From the IMG/VR virus record IMGVR_UViG_3300035150_000079, positions 1-52,649 of that record: a stretch of 52,649 nucleotides of DNA. The stretch is one strand, 5' to 3'. The DNA comes from a virus. Positions 14,024 to 21,791 of the stretch are shown here, one piece after another (positions within the stretch are counted from its first letter, which is position 1; each line of letters begins with the position of its first letter). The notes under the pieces are model-generated. The model had not been told where the DNA came from and did not search any database. It saw nothing but the letters and a program-made list of their open reading frames with translations. The position numbers and the translations under genes are program-made.

Positions 14024-14840
14024 TGTTCCAAAAAGAAGATTCGTAGAATTGAGTGTAGACGAGGTTTCAATAGTTGATAGTCCAGCAAATGAAGAACATT
14101 TCATTGTTATTAAAAATTTACAGGATTTACAGGAGGTAAACATGCCCGGAGAAAAGAACGAAGAAACCACCAAGGATGTTGTAAAGAATGACGACACACA
14201 ACAGAACCCGGAAAAGATTCCCGTTGAAGTCGATAAGGCTACCGATGAAGCTGTTGCGAAAGCGATGGAACAGGTTGCTGATTTAATCAACAACATCTCG
14301 AAATCTTTTGATAATGTTGGCGAAAAGGCTGGCGACAAAGACGAACAAGTAAGCAAAAAGAAAGAAGGAGAAGAGGAAAAGAAAGAAGGGGGAGAGGAAA
14401 AGAAAGAAGTACAAACGAATAAGAATGCCGAGAAAATCGACGATAATATTCGAGAAGCGGCATCAGAGGCGGTGTACGAAGCAATAGCAAAAGCCAAGCG
14501 TTTTACGCCAACACGAGAAGCAGCTTTGAAGGCCGCCATAGAAACGCTGAATAAGTTAGCAAAAGAGCTTGGCATGCAAGAGATACCGATCGGTTCTTCT
14601 CCGTCTACAAACACGCCGTCCGGTACTACGTTTGGTTCGAGTTCGATTACCAAATCCATGGAAGACTTTGTAGCAAAGTTATCAGCGGGCATGGAAAAGA
14701 TAGTGGAAACCACCAAGAACCTTGACAGCAGGATGGAGAAAATTGAAAAGATGGCTGCTCCGTCGAAAAGCGTAGAAGGCGACGGAGAAACTGATAACAA
14801 AGTAGAAAAGAATCAAAATTTTTGGAAGGGTGTTATTTAA
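14016..14840 (+). CDS. Protease C-terminal segment fused to scaffold
   Basis: The 274-residue product overlaps the previous gene by 8 bases in a +1-shifted frame. Residues 14-29 (VDEVSIVDSPANEEHF) are the segment that normally closes the XkdF protease domain. From residue 43 on it is scaffold-like: acidic, low-complexity (EEEKKEGGEEKKE) and helical with coiled-coil character (MEDFVAKLSAGMEKIVETT). It ends in FWKGVI. ATG 14016 has AGAGGG five bases upstream, so re-initiation is feasible. The shared open window between the frames is only 14016-14020, because TAG 14013-14015 and TAA 14021-14023 close the other sides. Confidence 0.7.
   Translation: MANVPKRRFVELSVDEVSIVDSPANEEHFIVIKNLQDLQEVNMPGEKNEETTKDVVKNDDTQQNPEKIPVEVDKATDEAVAKAMEQVADLINNISKSFDNVGEKAGDKDEQVSKKKEGEEEKKEGGEEKKEVQTNKNAEKIDDNIREAASEAVYEAIAKAKRFTPTREAALKAAIETLNKLAKELGMQEIPIGSSPSTNTPSGTTFGSSSITKSMEDFVAKLSAGMEKIVETTKNLDSRMEKIEKMAAPSKSVEGDGETDNKVEKNQNFWKGVI
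14131..14137 (+). promoter_or_regulatory. Strong internal Shine-Dalgarno for nested scaffold start
   Basis: AGGAGGT at 14131-14137 lies inside the protease-segment/scaffold frame, five bases before an in-frame ATG at 14142. It is as strong as any SD in the window and is hard to explain except as a true initiation site. Confidence 0.7.
14142..14840 (+). CDS. Nested scaffolding protein (in-frame internal start)
   Basis: Starting at ATG 14142, in the same frame as the gene beginning at 14016, this gives a 232-residue protein (begins MPGEKNEETTKDVV) containing only the scaffold-like part: acidic repeats, a helical middle (REAALKAAIETLNKLAKELG) and the C-terminal FWKGVI. Lambda uses the same logic for the gpC protease and nested Nu3 scaffold. 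Scaffolds direct capsid shell assembly and leave before packaging, so extra copies from an internal start make sense. The SD at 14131-14137 is the main evidence. The major capsid gene follows at 14895. Confidence 0.65.
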   Translation: MPGEKNEETTKDVVKNDDTQQNPEKIPVEVDKATDEAVAKAMEQVADLINNISKSFDNVGEKAGDKDEQVSKKKEGEEEKKEGGEEKKEVQTNKNAEKIDDNIREAASEAVYEAIAKAKRFTPTREAALKAAIETLNKLAKELGMQEIPIGSSPSTNTPSGTTFGSSSITKSMEDFVAKLSAGMEKIVETTKNLDSRMEKIEKMAAPSKSVEGDGETDNKVEKNQNFWKGVI

Positions 14841-14894
14841 TTGTCCGTCGTAAACAAATTTACACGTAACAATAGAAACCGATAGGAGATAAAA

Positions 14895-16079
14895 ATGCCT
14901 GATATTTCAAACGAAGAATTAGTCCAGAAAGCAGTTATTACGGCGGATGCCTTAGCCAGCAGTGGCAAATTAAATACGGCACAGTCGAATCGTTTTATTG
15001 ATTATGTGATCGATGAAACTGCGTTAAAAGATAACGCAAGAATCATTCGGTTCAGAAATGAAGATTTGGATATCGATAAAATCGGCGTTGGCACAAGGTT
15101 GGCTGTTCCGAAATCAGAGGCTAGGGATCCTGGTATCCGTAGAGGCGTTACGACCTCTAAAATCACATTAACTCCTAAAGAGATTATGGTTCCTTTTGAG
15201 ATTGGCGATACGTTCCGAGAGATAAACATCGAAGGGGATAGCATTGAAAATCACATTATCTCTATGATGGCTCGTCAAGCGGCAAATGACATAGAGGAGT
15301 TATACATCAACGGTAACACGCTAGGTCCGGCAGAGATTGAAGGGAATATAGTCCCCGGCGGAAGCGATACTCAATATGTCAAAGATAGCTATTTGGCTTT
15401 ATTTGATGGTTGGTTAAAGCTTCTCGATAGCGCCAATATCGTTGACGCAGAAGGAGCCAACATCGGTCTTAGTGTTCTTGGTAAAACGTTTAGAGCGATG
15501 CCGACTAAATTCCGTCGAATACTGAAAGATATGCGTTATTATATGGCGCCTGATTTGGAGCAAATTTACTACGAGAAACTTTCCACCAGAGCTACTTCGT
15601 TGGGCGATTCGGTGGCAGGCGGAATGGGACATAGACCGTTTGGTATTCCTATAGTCGGCGTACCTTTGCTTGATTTCTTGCCTTCCGTAACAGAACATAA
15701 CGTATTCTCGTCTGGCGAGGCGTATTCGTTAGCAAACGCTCCTGTTCAAAACGTTATTGTTACTCCGGCTACTTTGGATGATACCCCTACTACTCCATAC
15801 GTAGAAGACACTGATTATACATTAGACGAAGCCAACGGCATAGTAACCGATATCGGGGGAGCACTTGGTACCGCTAAAATAACATACGATGCGAATCCTC
15901 AAATTCTTCTTACACACATGAACAACTTTATCGTCGGCATCGGAAGAGACGTTAGAATCGAGAAAGATCGAGACATCTTTAAGGGCGTTAATCAATACGC
16001 TATAACGTTAAAAGTTGCTGTACAAATTGAAGAACTTACCGCAGCTGTAAAAACTCGTAACGTAGGACAAGGCGTCTAA
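14895..16079 (+). CDS. Major capsid protein
   Basis: The 394-residue protein follows the scaffold with SD ATAGGAGAT, the canonical position. The sequence reads as an HK97-fold capsid protein: a helical N-arm, DPGIRRGVTTSKITLTPKE and VPFEIGDTFREINIEG (E-loop/P-domain region), MMARQAANDIEELYINGN as spine helix, then KFRRILKDMRYYM and HRPFGIPIVGVPLLDFLP. Residues around 286-335 (TPTTPYVEDTDYTLDEANG, ending ITYDANP) look like an inserted small beta domain before the last strands (FIVGIGRDVRIEKDRDIF). No N-terminal propeptide site can be fixed. Fold assignment rests on order and pattern. Confidence 0.85.
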   Translation: MPDISNEELVQKAVITADALASSGKLNTAQSNRFIDYVIDETALKDNARIIRFRNEDLDIDKIGVGTRLAVPKSEARDPGIRRGVTTSKITLTPKEIMVPFEIGDTFREINIEGDSIENHIISMMARQAANDIEELYINGNTLGPAEIEGNIVPGGSDTQYVKDSYLALFDGWLKLLDSANIVDAEGANIGLSVLGKTFRAMPTKFRRILKDMRYYMAPDLEQIYYEKLSTRATSLGDSVAGGMGHRPFGIPIVGVPLLDFLPSVTEHNVFSSGEAYSLANAPVQNVIVTPATLDDTPTTPYVEDTDYTLDEANGIVTDIGGALGTAKITYDANPQILLTHMNNFIVGIGRDVRIEKDRDIFKGVNQYAITLKVAVQIEELTAAVKTRNVGQGV

Positions 16080-16082
16080 CCG

Positions 16083-16115
16083 ATTAGGATTGGTATTTAT
16101 TCTCCCAATCCTAAT
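16083..16115 (+). terminator. 11-bp hairpin directly after the capsid gene
   Basis: A perfect inverted repeat ATTAGGATTGG (16083-16093) / CCAATCCTAAT (16105-16115), with an 11-base loop, begins four bases after the capsid stop. There is no T-run, so it is not a standard intrinsic terminator. It could be a weak terminator or an RNA-end stabiliser that keeps capsid mRNA above downstream messages. The stem is seen; the role is inference. Confidence 0.5.
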
Positions 16116-16145
16116 TCACCAATAAGTCATTGATTGGAGGCAAAA

Positions 16146-16562
16146 ATGACAATTAGAGCAAGAGTGGAATTAATAGGCAGTTTTACTCATAGTAGTAAAT
16201 GGAGGACATTCCGTAAAGGAAATCCTCAAATTCTTACAAATCCCGCAGAGATACAATATTACAAAAACCAGCCTAGTTTTAATGTTGTATTGTTGGATTC
16301 TAAAACAAAAGAAAAAGTTGTAAAAGAGGTAATCAAAAAGGTGAAATTAGAACCGCCTCAAGATGAAGTCGAAGAGGCAGAAGGATACGAAGAAGAGGAA
16401 GAAGAATACGAAGAAGAAGATGATGAGGAATCCGGTTATACAGAAGGGATGCTCAAAGATTTTAAGAAATCACAATTGAGAGCCCTTGCTAATGATTTGG
16501 AATTAGATATCGAAGGAACAAAAAAAGAATTGATAGCTAGGATCATAGAGGCTACCAATTAA
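16146..16562 (+). CDS. Acidic head protein with C-terminal SAP-like motif
   Basis: The 138-residue protein starts at ATG 16146, set by TTGGAGG; the TTG in that SD is not the start. The N-terminal 60 residues are mixed. The middle is very acidic (EEEEEYEEEDDEE). The last 35 residues, MLKDFKKSQLRALANDLELD followed by GTKKELIARI, match the SAP / Rho-N-like helix-extended-loop-helix module that often binds DNA. Such proteins occur between capsid and connector genes in many phages. Role uncertain; DNA or capsid-interior contact is plausible. Confidence 0.65.
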   Translation: MTIRARVELIGSFTHSSKWRTFRKGNPQILTNPAEIQYYKNQPSFNVVLLDSKTKEKVVKEVIKKVKLEPPQDEVEEAEGYEEEEEEYEEEDDEESGYTEGMLKDFKKSQLRALANDLELDIEGTKKELIARIIEATN

Positions 16563-16596
16563 TCGTAAATGTTCCTCGTGATAGATGGAGGGTAAA

Positions 16597-16932
16597 ATGC
16601 CGTTAATAAAAGTGCAAGTCCGCAAAAATATCCACCCTCGTCAAATTGAATTCGGCAATAACGTAGAACGTTCCAAACCTGGAGCTTTATATTTTGTTCC
16701 GGGCACTGTTAAAACAATAACGTTAGACGAATACAATTGGATAGAGAAATACGACAAGAATTTTTTCAAATTTCTTATTGTATTGCCTTCGGATACTAAA
16801 AAAACTCGTTCGGAACGAAAAAACAAGCCTATTCCTGTTCATAAGTCAAAAACTGTTACTAGTGTTGAAAAAAATAGCTCTAAAACAGATGTTGGTAGCA
16901 AATTCATTCCCGATAAAAAGGGGAACGAGTAA
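16597..16932 (+). CDS. Small hypothetical head-region protein
   Basis: The 111-residue protein starts at ATG 16597 because GGAGGG immediately precedes it (ATG 16585 lies before the SD). The first 70 residues look beta-rich (IKVQVRKNIHPRQIEFG, GALYFVPGTVKTITLDEYNWI). The C-terminus is basic and disordered (KKTRSERKNKPIPVHKSKT). Position suggests a virion component; no family recognised. Confidence 0.6.
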   Translation: MPLIKVQVRKNIHPRQIEFGNNVERSKPGALYFVPGTVKTITLDEYNWIEKYDKNFFKFLIVLPSDTKKTRSERKNKPIPVHKSKTVTSVEKNSSKTDVGSKFIPDKKGNE

Positions 16933-16983
16933 ACAATTCTAATATATTACGCCTTGTTTGGTTTTAGCCAATAAGGATTTCAA

Positions 16984-17421
16984 GTGATAAGAATAAATAC
17001 AAAATATGGGAATACATACAAATTTGATTTGGATGATAGCGACCAAGCACGCAAGCTTATAGGGTTATTAGAAGACCAAAATTTCCAAAATATAATAACC
17101 GGAATAACTTTGTTGCGTACTTACAAACGTAGGCATAGATGTTCTAACGATAAATGTAAACGTACATCTAAGATGATATGTCCGAAGTGCGGTGAACTTG
17201 ATGATGATTATTTTAGATACACTAGTCATTGTACGTTGATTAGACCGCATCTAGAAGGCGTGGAATTCGGAATAGAAAAGGCGCACAAAATAGATGATGA
17301 AGAGGTAATCATCGGAGAAAAATTACTTTGTAAGGCCCGGGGAATAAATTTATCTGTCACACAATATAAACGCCAACCTGCTTCTAGAATAATTTTGGCC
17401 TCAAATGAAACAGATATATAA
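16984..17421 (+). CDS. Zinc-ribbon-containing hypothetical protein
   Basis: The 145-residue protein starts at GTG 16984 with AAGGA upstream. A cysteine cluster, HRCSNDKCKRTSKMICPKCG (about residues 51-70), has the CxxxxC...CxxC spacing of a zinc ribbon. The rest is mixed. It lies in the head module between capsid and fibre-like genes, where zinc ribbons are not common. No family assigned. Confidence 0.6.
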   Translation: MIRINTKYGNTYKFDLDDSDQARKLIGLLEDQNFQNIITGITLLRTYKRRHRCSNDKCKRTSKMICPKCGELDDDYFRYTSHCTLIRPHLEGVEFGIEKAHKIDDEEVIIGEKLLCKARGINLSVTQYKRQPASRIILASNETDI

Positions 17422-17460
17422 TTTCGTAGACGAATATCGTCGAATAATAGGAGTTTAGAT

Positions 17461-19134
17461 ATGGCAATTGGTGATGATTTCTCTATCGATTCAAGTAAAA
17501 ATATTAGATACGAAGGGGCGGCACACGAGGTAGCAGGCGCAGGATATTATACCGTTTTGGAATTCCATAGATGGTTACAAGATTTAGCCGATGACGCTTC
17601 TTCAACAGGAGATGATTTATTAGATATAACTAAGCCTCCGCCATCTGATAAACAATACGACACGATTATAACTCTTGCTAATGGTTATAACATAGACCAA
17701 GAAGCGTCAGAACACCTTTATGGCGGTTCGATAATTCAGAACGATGGAGACGACATATGGGATGGAATAGTGAATTACGGGACCGAAGGAATACACATAG
17801 AAATAATGCAAAACGGTTCTATATTCGCTAATGACTTCTGGAATTCGGTTCCAGACGGAGAGAGCACAAAAGGTTTGAATAGGGATACAGCTTCGGGAAT
17901 ATCTCACCAATTTATGTTACAAGTTAGAGATAGCGGAACTGATATAGACGGAAGACGTCTGATAGGTATGAATCGCGAATTCAACTACACATACGGTGAA
18001 TTCAAAATAAACGGAACGGGAAGAGGGGTTAACGTCTTAGCACTTACACAGACCAGCGATTTAAATAATCAAACTGCGGCAGGAACAGTTTCCGGTTGGA
18101 CCAATATAACCAATACAGAGGGTTATCGCGCTATAGATGTTAACGGAGATAGTACTGACGAATATTACTATTCTGAATGGAATAGAGACACTCAATCCAT
18201 AAATGATTTATACGAACGTATAAAATGGTTAACTAGAAGAGGGACTAGTTCTACTGTGTACGGATTGAATGGCGATTTATTTCGTGGAATAACACATGAA
18301 ATAAACGTGGATACCCCTACAGGGACTTTCAACGCAGTAGAACCTGTGTCTTGGTCTACGGGCACCGGACAAATGCTTGCGATAAACAGCACTACGGCGC
18401 CTACGAAGATGTGGATACAGATACTTACGGGGGTAGCGCCTACCGATGGCGTAACAATTACCGGTACCGACTCGTCAGCTACGTGTGATGTTGATACTAC
18501 GGTAACGGAAAGATCAATATCAATAGCAGGCCCTTCGGGAATACAATCGACAGGAACGGCAATAATAGGACCGTATGGTCTTGGCATAGAAGCGGCCGAT
18601 CTTTCTGCTGATGATAGACTTACTGATTTAACTGATACACAAAGAACGCCTCCTAATAACGTTACATTTTATGTGTTAGGTTTGGTTTCAGGAGAGGATT
18701 ACGTCCTAGTAGGTCCGGAATCAGGTGGCGTAATAGAAGAAGATCAATTATCTGTAAGTGGAACTTATTCAGGAGCAGAAACTACATTTACCGTACAAGA
18801 GTCCATTCCTGGTGACACTCCTACTACAGGAACTTTTAGAGTTTGGAATGGTTCAACTTATTCGAGAGTAACCTATACCGGTTGGTCAGGCTCTTCTTTT
18901 ACTGGTTGTTCGGGAGTTCCGGCTTGTTCTAACGGGGATAACGTATGGATATCTTATATAGATAAATTAGCGGATTCTACATCATTATCGTTTACGGGAG
19001 TTTATCAAAGCGATAGAAGCTTGATTATCAAAGCAAGAGATGGAGGGGGAACGCCAATTAAACCGTTCGAATCTACGGCAACATTAGGAACTTCAGGCGG
19101 TTCAATTACTATCATACGTACTTCGGATGCATAA
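17461..19134 (+). CDS. Large head-region structural protein, unknown family
   Basis: The 557-residue protein starts at ATG 17461 after AATAGGAG. The N-terminal 130 residues read GDDFSIDSSKNIRYEGAAHE, YYTVLEFHRWLQDLADDA and HLYGGSIIQNDGDDIWDG, a block I associate with structural proteins of uncultured phages. The remainder is rich in Thr, Gly and Ser with repeated strand-like pieces and paired cysteines (FTGCSGVPACSNG). No enzymatic motif. It is followed two bases later by the beta-helix-like gene and probably forms a capsid-attached structure with it. Function inferred from place and composition. Confidence 0.55.
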   Translation: MAIGDDFSIDSSKNIRYEGAAHEVAGAGYYTVLEFHRWLQDLADDASSTGDDLLDITKPPPSDKQYDTIITLANGYNIDQEASEHLYGGSIIQNDGDDIWDGIVNYGTEGIHIEIMQNGSIFANDFWNSVPDGESTKGLNRDTASGISHQFMLQVRDSGTDIDGRRLIGMNREFNYTYGEFKINGTGRGVNVLALTQTSDLNNQTAAGTVSGWTNITNTEGYRAIDVNGDSTDEYYYSEWNRDTQSINDLYERIKWLTRRGTSSTVYGLNGDLFRGITHEINVDTPTGTFNAVEPVSWSTGTGQMLAINSTTAPTKMWIQILTGVAPTDGVTITGTDSSATCDVDTTVTERSISIAGPSGIQSTGTAIIGPYGLGIEAADLSADDRLTDLTDTQRTPPNNVTFYVLGLVSGEDYVLVGPESGGVIEEDQLSVSGTYSGAETTFTVQESIPGDTPTTGTFRVWNGSTYSRVTYTGWSGSSFTGCSGVPACSNGDNVWISYIDKLADSTSLSFTGVYQSDRSLIIKARDGGGTPIKPFESTATLGTSGGSITIIRTSDA

Positions 19135-19136
19135 TT

Positions 19137-21791
19137 ATGGCCAATTATATCGCTACAACAGACATGACTTTAGAAGCGGCAATTGCCGCAGGTCCTATGA
19201 ACGATGGCGATAATCTCACCATAAATAACGGAGCGGTCATAACATGTACGCAAACACCAAGTATATTATTGGGAAGAAGGACAATTAATGACGGGAAGTT
19301 GTTTATAGACGGGAAAAATATTTCTAGCGGAAATGTTATAAATTTTTGTTGTGAATACCAAGATGCTTCGTATATTTATTTCAAAGGAACTTTGGAAGTC
19401 GACGGAGATTGGTATTCTATAGGAACTACGAACGGAACGGATAGCCAAACTTTTAATTTAACTTCGTATTGGGGAGGAACGCTCGAAGATTTAATACCTG
19501 CTATATGGGTTGAAACGGGCAGAAGAATTGATTTCGATAATGATACCGGAGAAATCCCCGAGGTAGACGATTGGGTATATAAAACATCAGACGATTTAGT
19601 GATGGGTAGAATTGTAGAAGTTCAATCCACTTATATCGTCGTAAAATTCCTTACCGGAAGTTTAGCAGATAATGACTCAATAGAGGTAAGAAAAGTAGTC
19701 GATAATGAAGGTCCAGATTATCAAATTTCTTGGACAGCCCAAGTAGCTAACGCAAGCGGCGATATAAAAGAAGCAGGAATATATCAAGAATTTGCTAATG
19801 TTATTGCGAATAGTACAAGTTACATCGCTACGTTCAATCATCACTTAGGGGGTTTTGTATTTGAACATACTTTTCAATCCAATACTTTAACGATGGGATC
19901 AAGTACTGGCGGCGGTTTTGTTCCTCCATCAGGGTGTGATGTAAAAGTTCCTAATGTACATTTTTCAACTTCTAATTTAACAAGTTATGCTAGCGGCGAT
20001 ACCTATCAAGACGGCTCCAATTTTGAAAATAATCGCGATGAAATAATTATGTCAGGCGCCGGTAAAGTTGAGTTAAGTATTTGTAATGTCGGTAGCTCTT
20101 TTTTTGGTACTTCTGGTGCTTATTATTTCTATGCTTATTATGTTGGAGCACCAATTTCTTTAGGTTCCGCAGCGTGTTTACAGAAATCCATATACAATAA
20201 TTGTGTTATAATAAATGATCCGTTCGCATTGGCATCAAATTCGAATTCAGCAATTGGCATAGTAGACTGTGGTAATGGTGCTGATATAATAGATTGTTTA
20301 GTTGTACAAGCGTACGCTTATTGGATGTATCTTGGAGCGGATACTTCATCCAACGTATTGGTGAAGAATTGTATTTCTGTATTAGGTGGAAGTACTTATG
20401 GAGCAAATACGTATTTATTTTGTTATTATGCTAGAAGGTGTGAAAATTTTACAATAGATAATTGTGTCGGAATATCCGCCGATATACATTCTAATGCCAA
20501 AGTTTTAGTTCTTAGAGATACGAATGACGCTACGGTAACAGATGTTATTGCAGCGTCTTCCCAAGATTACCAAAATCCTACTTTAACAACCAACGCAATT
20601 GCAATGGAAAATGCTAAAGACGTATATTTGTGTGGTTGGAAAACATTGGGACCAGCAGGGTATAGAGTATTTTATTTCACCGATTGTAATAGAATAAAAT
20701 TTAGGTGTTTAGGAAGAATTGAATCTCCGGATGATGTAAATAACAAGAGTAGAGAATTATTCACTCTTGTAGGAAGTTGTGTTGACATAGATATATCTAG
20801 GATATGGGCGGAAAATTCTACTTATAATTTTTTAGCGCCCCTTCCGACAACAGCAATAGGAACTTTGATTGGTAATTGTAGTTACGATTATGATCAAACA
20901 TTTGATATTGCTGGAGTAGATACTGTTGTAAAAGGTTTGCATGCTGGTTCAGGAAGCATCGGGGCGCCAGGCGGTATAAACGCATCTTATCCGGGCGATA
21001 TTGGCATACAAATTCACGATGGATTTAAATCTGATACATCGGGATTTATTGTTTGCGCATTAATACCTCCTTCCGATAATAATAATTATATCACTATTGT
21101 TAACGGCAGTCCTGAATTTAATGGCGACGGTTCTTTAAATATGTCCAACGGCGACATAATAGAAGTGGAACAAAGTTATTTTTCAAAAGGCCATATTTCG
21201 TTTACCGGAAATATAACATCCATGTTAGGGTCTGGAGCTATCTCTTGGGGAACAGACGAATGGACGGACGTTACAGTAGAATTTCAATACGACACGGGAA
21301 GCGGTTGGAACGGAAGTTGGTTGAATGCAAGAACTGCGGGAAATTGGACTGGTATAAGTAGTATTTCAAGCGGAATAAAATTGAAATATAGATTTACCGC
21401 TACCGATGATGTAACGGATATGTTTATGTTTATTACGGAAACGACCACATCTTTGTCTGCACAGGCAGCAAACTTACATCCTATAGACCAAAGTTATGTA
21501 ACGGTAAAAGTTATAGCAAAAGATTCTAGCGATTACTCGTTGATAGAAAACGCTAGAGTTTATTTGGTTGCTGACGCTGGAGGTCCTTTATCACAAGGAA
21601 CGTTGATATTTAATCAATTAACGAATGCTAGCGGTTACGTTCAAAATACTGAATATCTTTATACGGCCGACCAACCAGTAGTAGGTTGGATAAGAAGAGC
21701 TACGACGCCTACGTTGTATAAGCCCACGGACATAGTAGGAACTATAACGAGTTCAGGTTTGACTATAACAGGTATAATGGTGCCAGATTAA
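19137..21791 (+). CDS. Putative beta-helical head fibre / receptor-binding-like protein
   Basis: The 884-residue protein is made largely of short repeated strand-turn units rich in Asn, Cys and Val, for example NNCVIINDP, GADIIDCLVV, NVLVKNCISVL and NFTIDNCVGIS (about residues 350-480), the signature of a right-handed parallel beta-helix. The last 100 residues (VTVKVIAKDSSDYSLIENA then YLVADAGG and LTNASGYV) resemble a carboxypeptidase-regulatory-like Ig domain. Such architecture suits fibres and depolymerase-like adhesins. Yet it lies between capsid and connector genes, not with the tail fibres. No catalytic residues can be identified by eye. Confidence 0.6.
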   Translation: MANYIATTDMTLEAAIAAGPMNDGDNLTINNGAVITCTQTPSILLGRRTINDGKLFIDGKNISSGNVINFCCEYQDASYIYFKGTLEVDGDWYSIGTTNGTDSQTFNLTSYWGGTLEDLIPAIWVETGRRIDFDNDTGEIPEVDDWVYKTSDDLVMGRIVEVQSTYIVVKFLTGSLADNDSIEVRKVVDNEGPDYQISWTAQVANASGDIKEAGIYQEFANVIANSTSYIATFNHHLGGFVFEHTFQSNTLTMGSSTGGGFVPPSGCDVKVPNVHFSTSNLTSYASGDTYQDGSNFENNRDEIIMSGAGKVELSICNVGSSFFGTSGAYYFYAYYVGAPISLGSAACLQKSIYNNCVIINDPFALASNSNSAIGIVDCGNGADIIDCLVVQAYAYWMYLGADTSSNVLVKNCISVLGGSTYGANTYLFCYYARRCENFTIDNCVGISADIHSNAKVLVLRDTNDATVTDVIAASSQDYQNPTLTTNAIAMENAKDVYLCGWKTLGPAGYRVFYFTDCNRIKFRCLGRIESPDDVNNKSRELFTLVGSCVDIDISRIWAENSTYNFLAPLPTTAIGTLIGNCSYDYDQTFDIAGVDTVVKGLHAGSGSIGAPGGINASYPGDIGIQIHDGFKSDTSGFIVCALIPPSDNNNYITIVNGSPEFNGDGSLNMSNGDIIEVEQSYFSKGHISFTGNITSMLGSGAISWGTDEWTDVTVEFQYDTGSGWNGSWLNARTAGNWTGISSISSGIKLKYRFTATDDVTDMFMFITETTTSLSAQAANLHPIDQSYVTVKVIAKDSSDYSLIENARVYLVADAGGPLSQGTLIFNQLTNASGYVQNTEYLYTADQPVVGWIRRATTPTLYKPTDIVGTITSSGLTITGIMVPD

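Noticed and set aside
14012-14800. Open frame of 262 codons on the minus strand opposite the scaffold gene
   Set aside because: Its Ser/Phe-rich low-complexity protein is the mirror of the Glu/Lys-rich scaffold codons; no SD, and it overlaps a well-supported gene completely.
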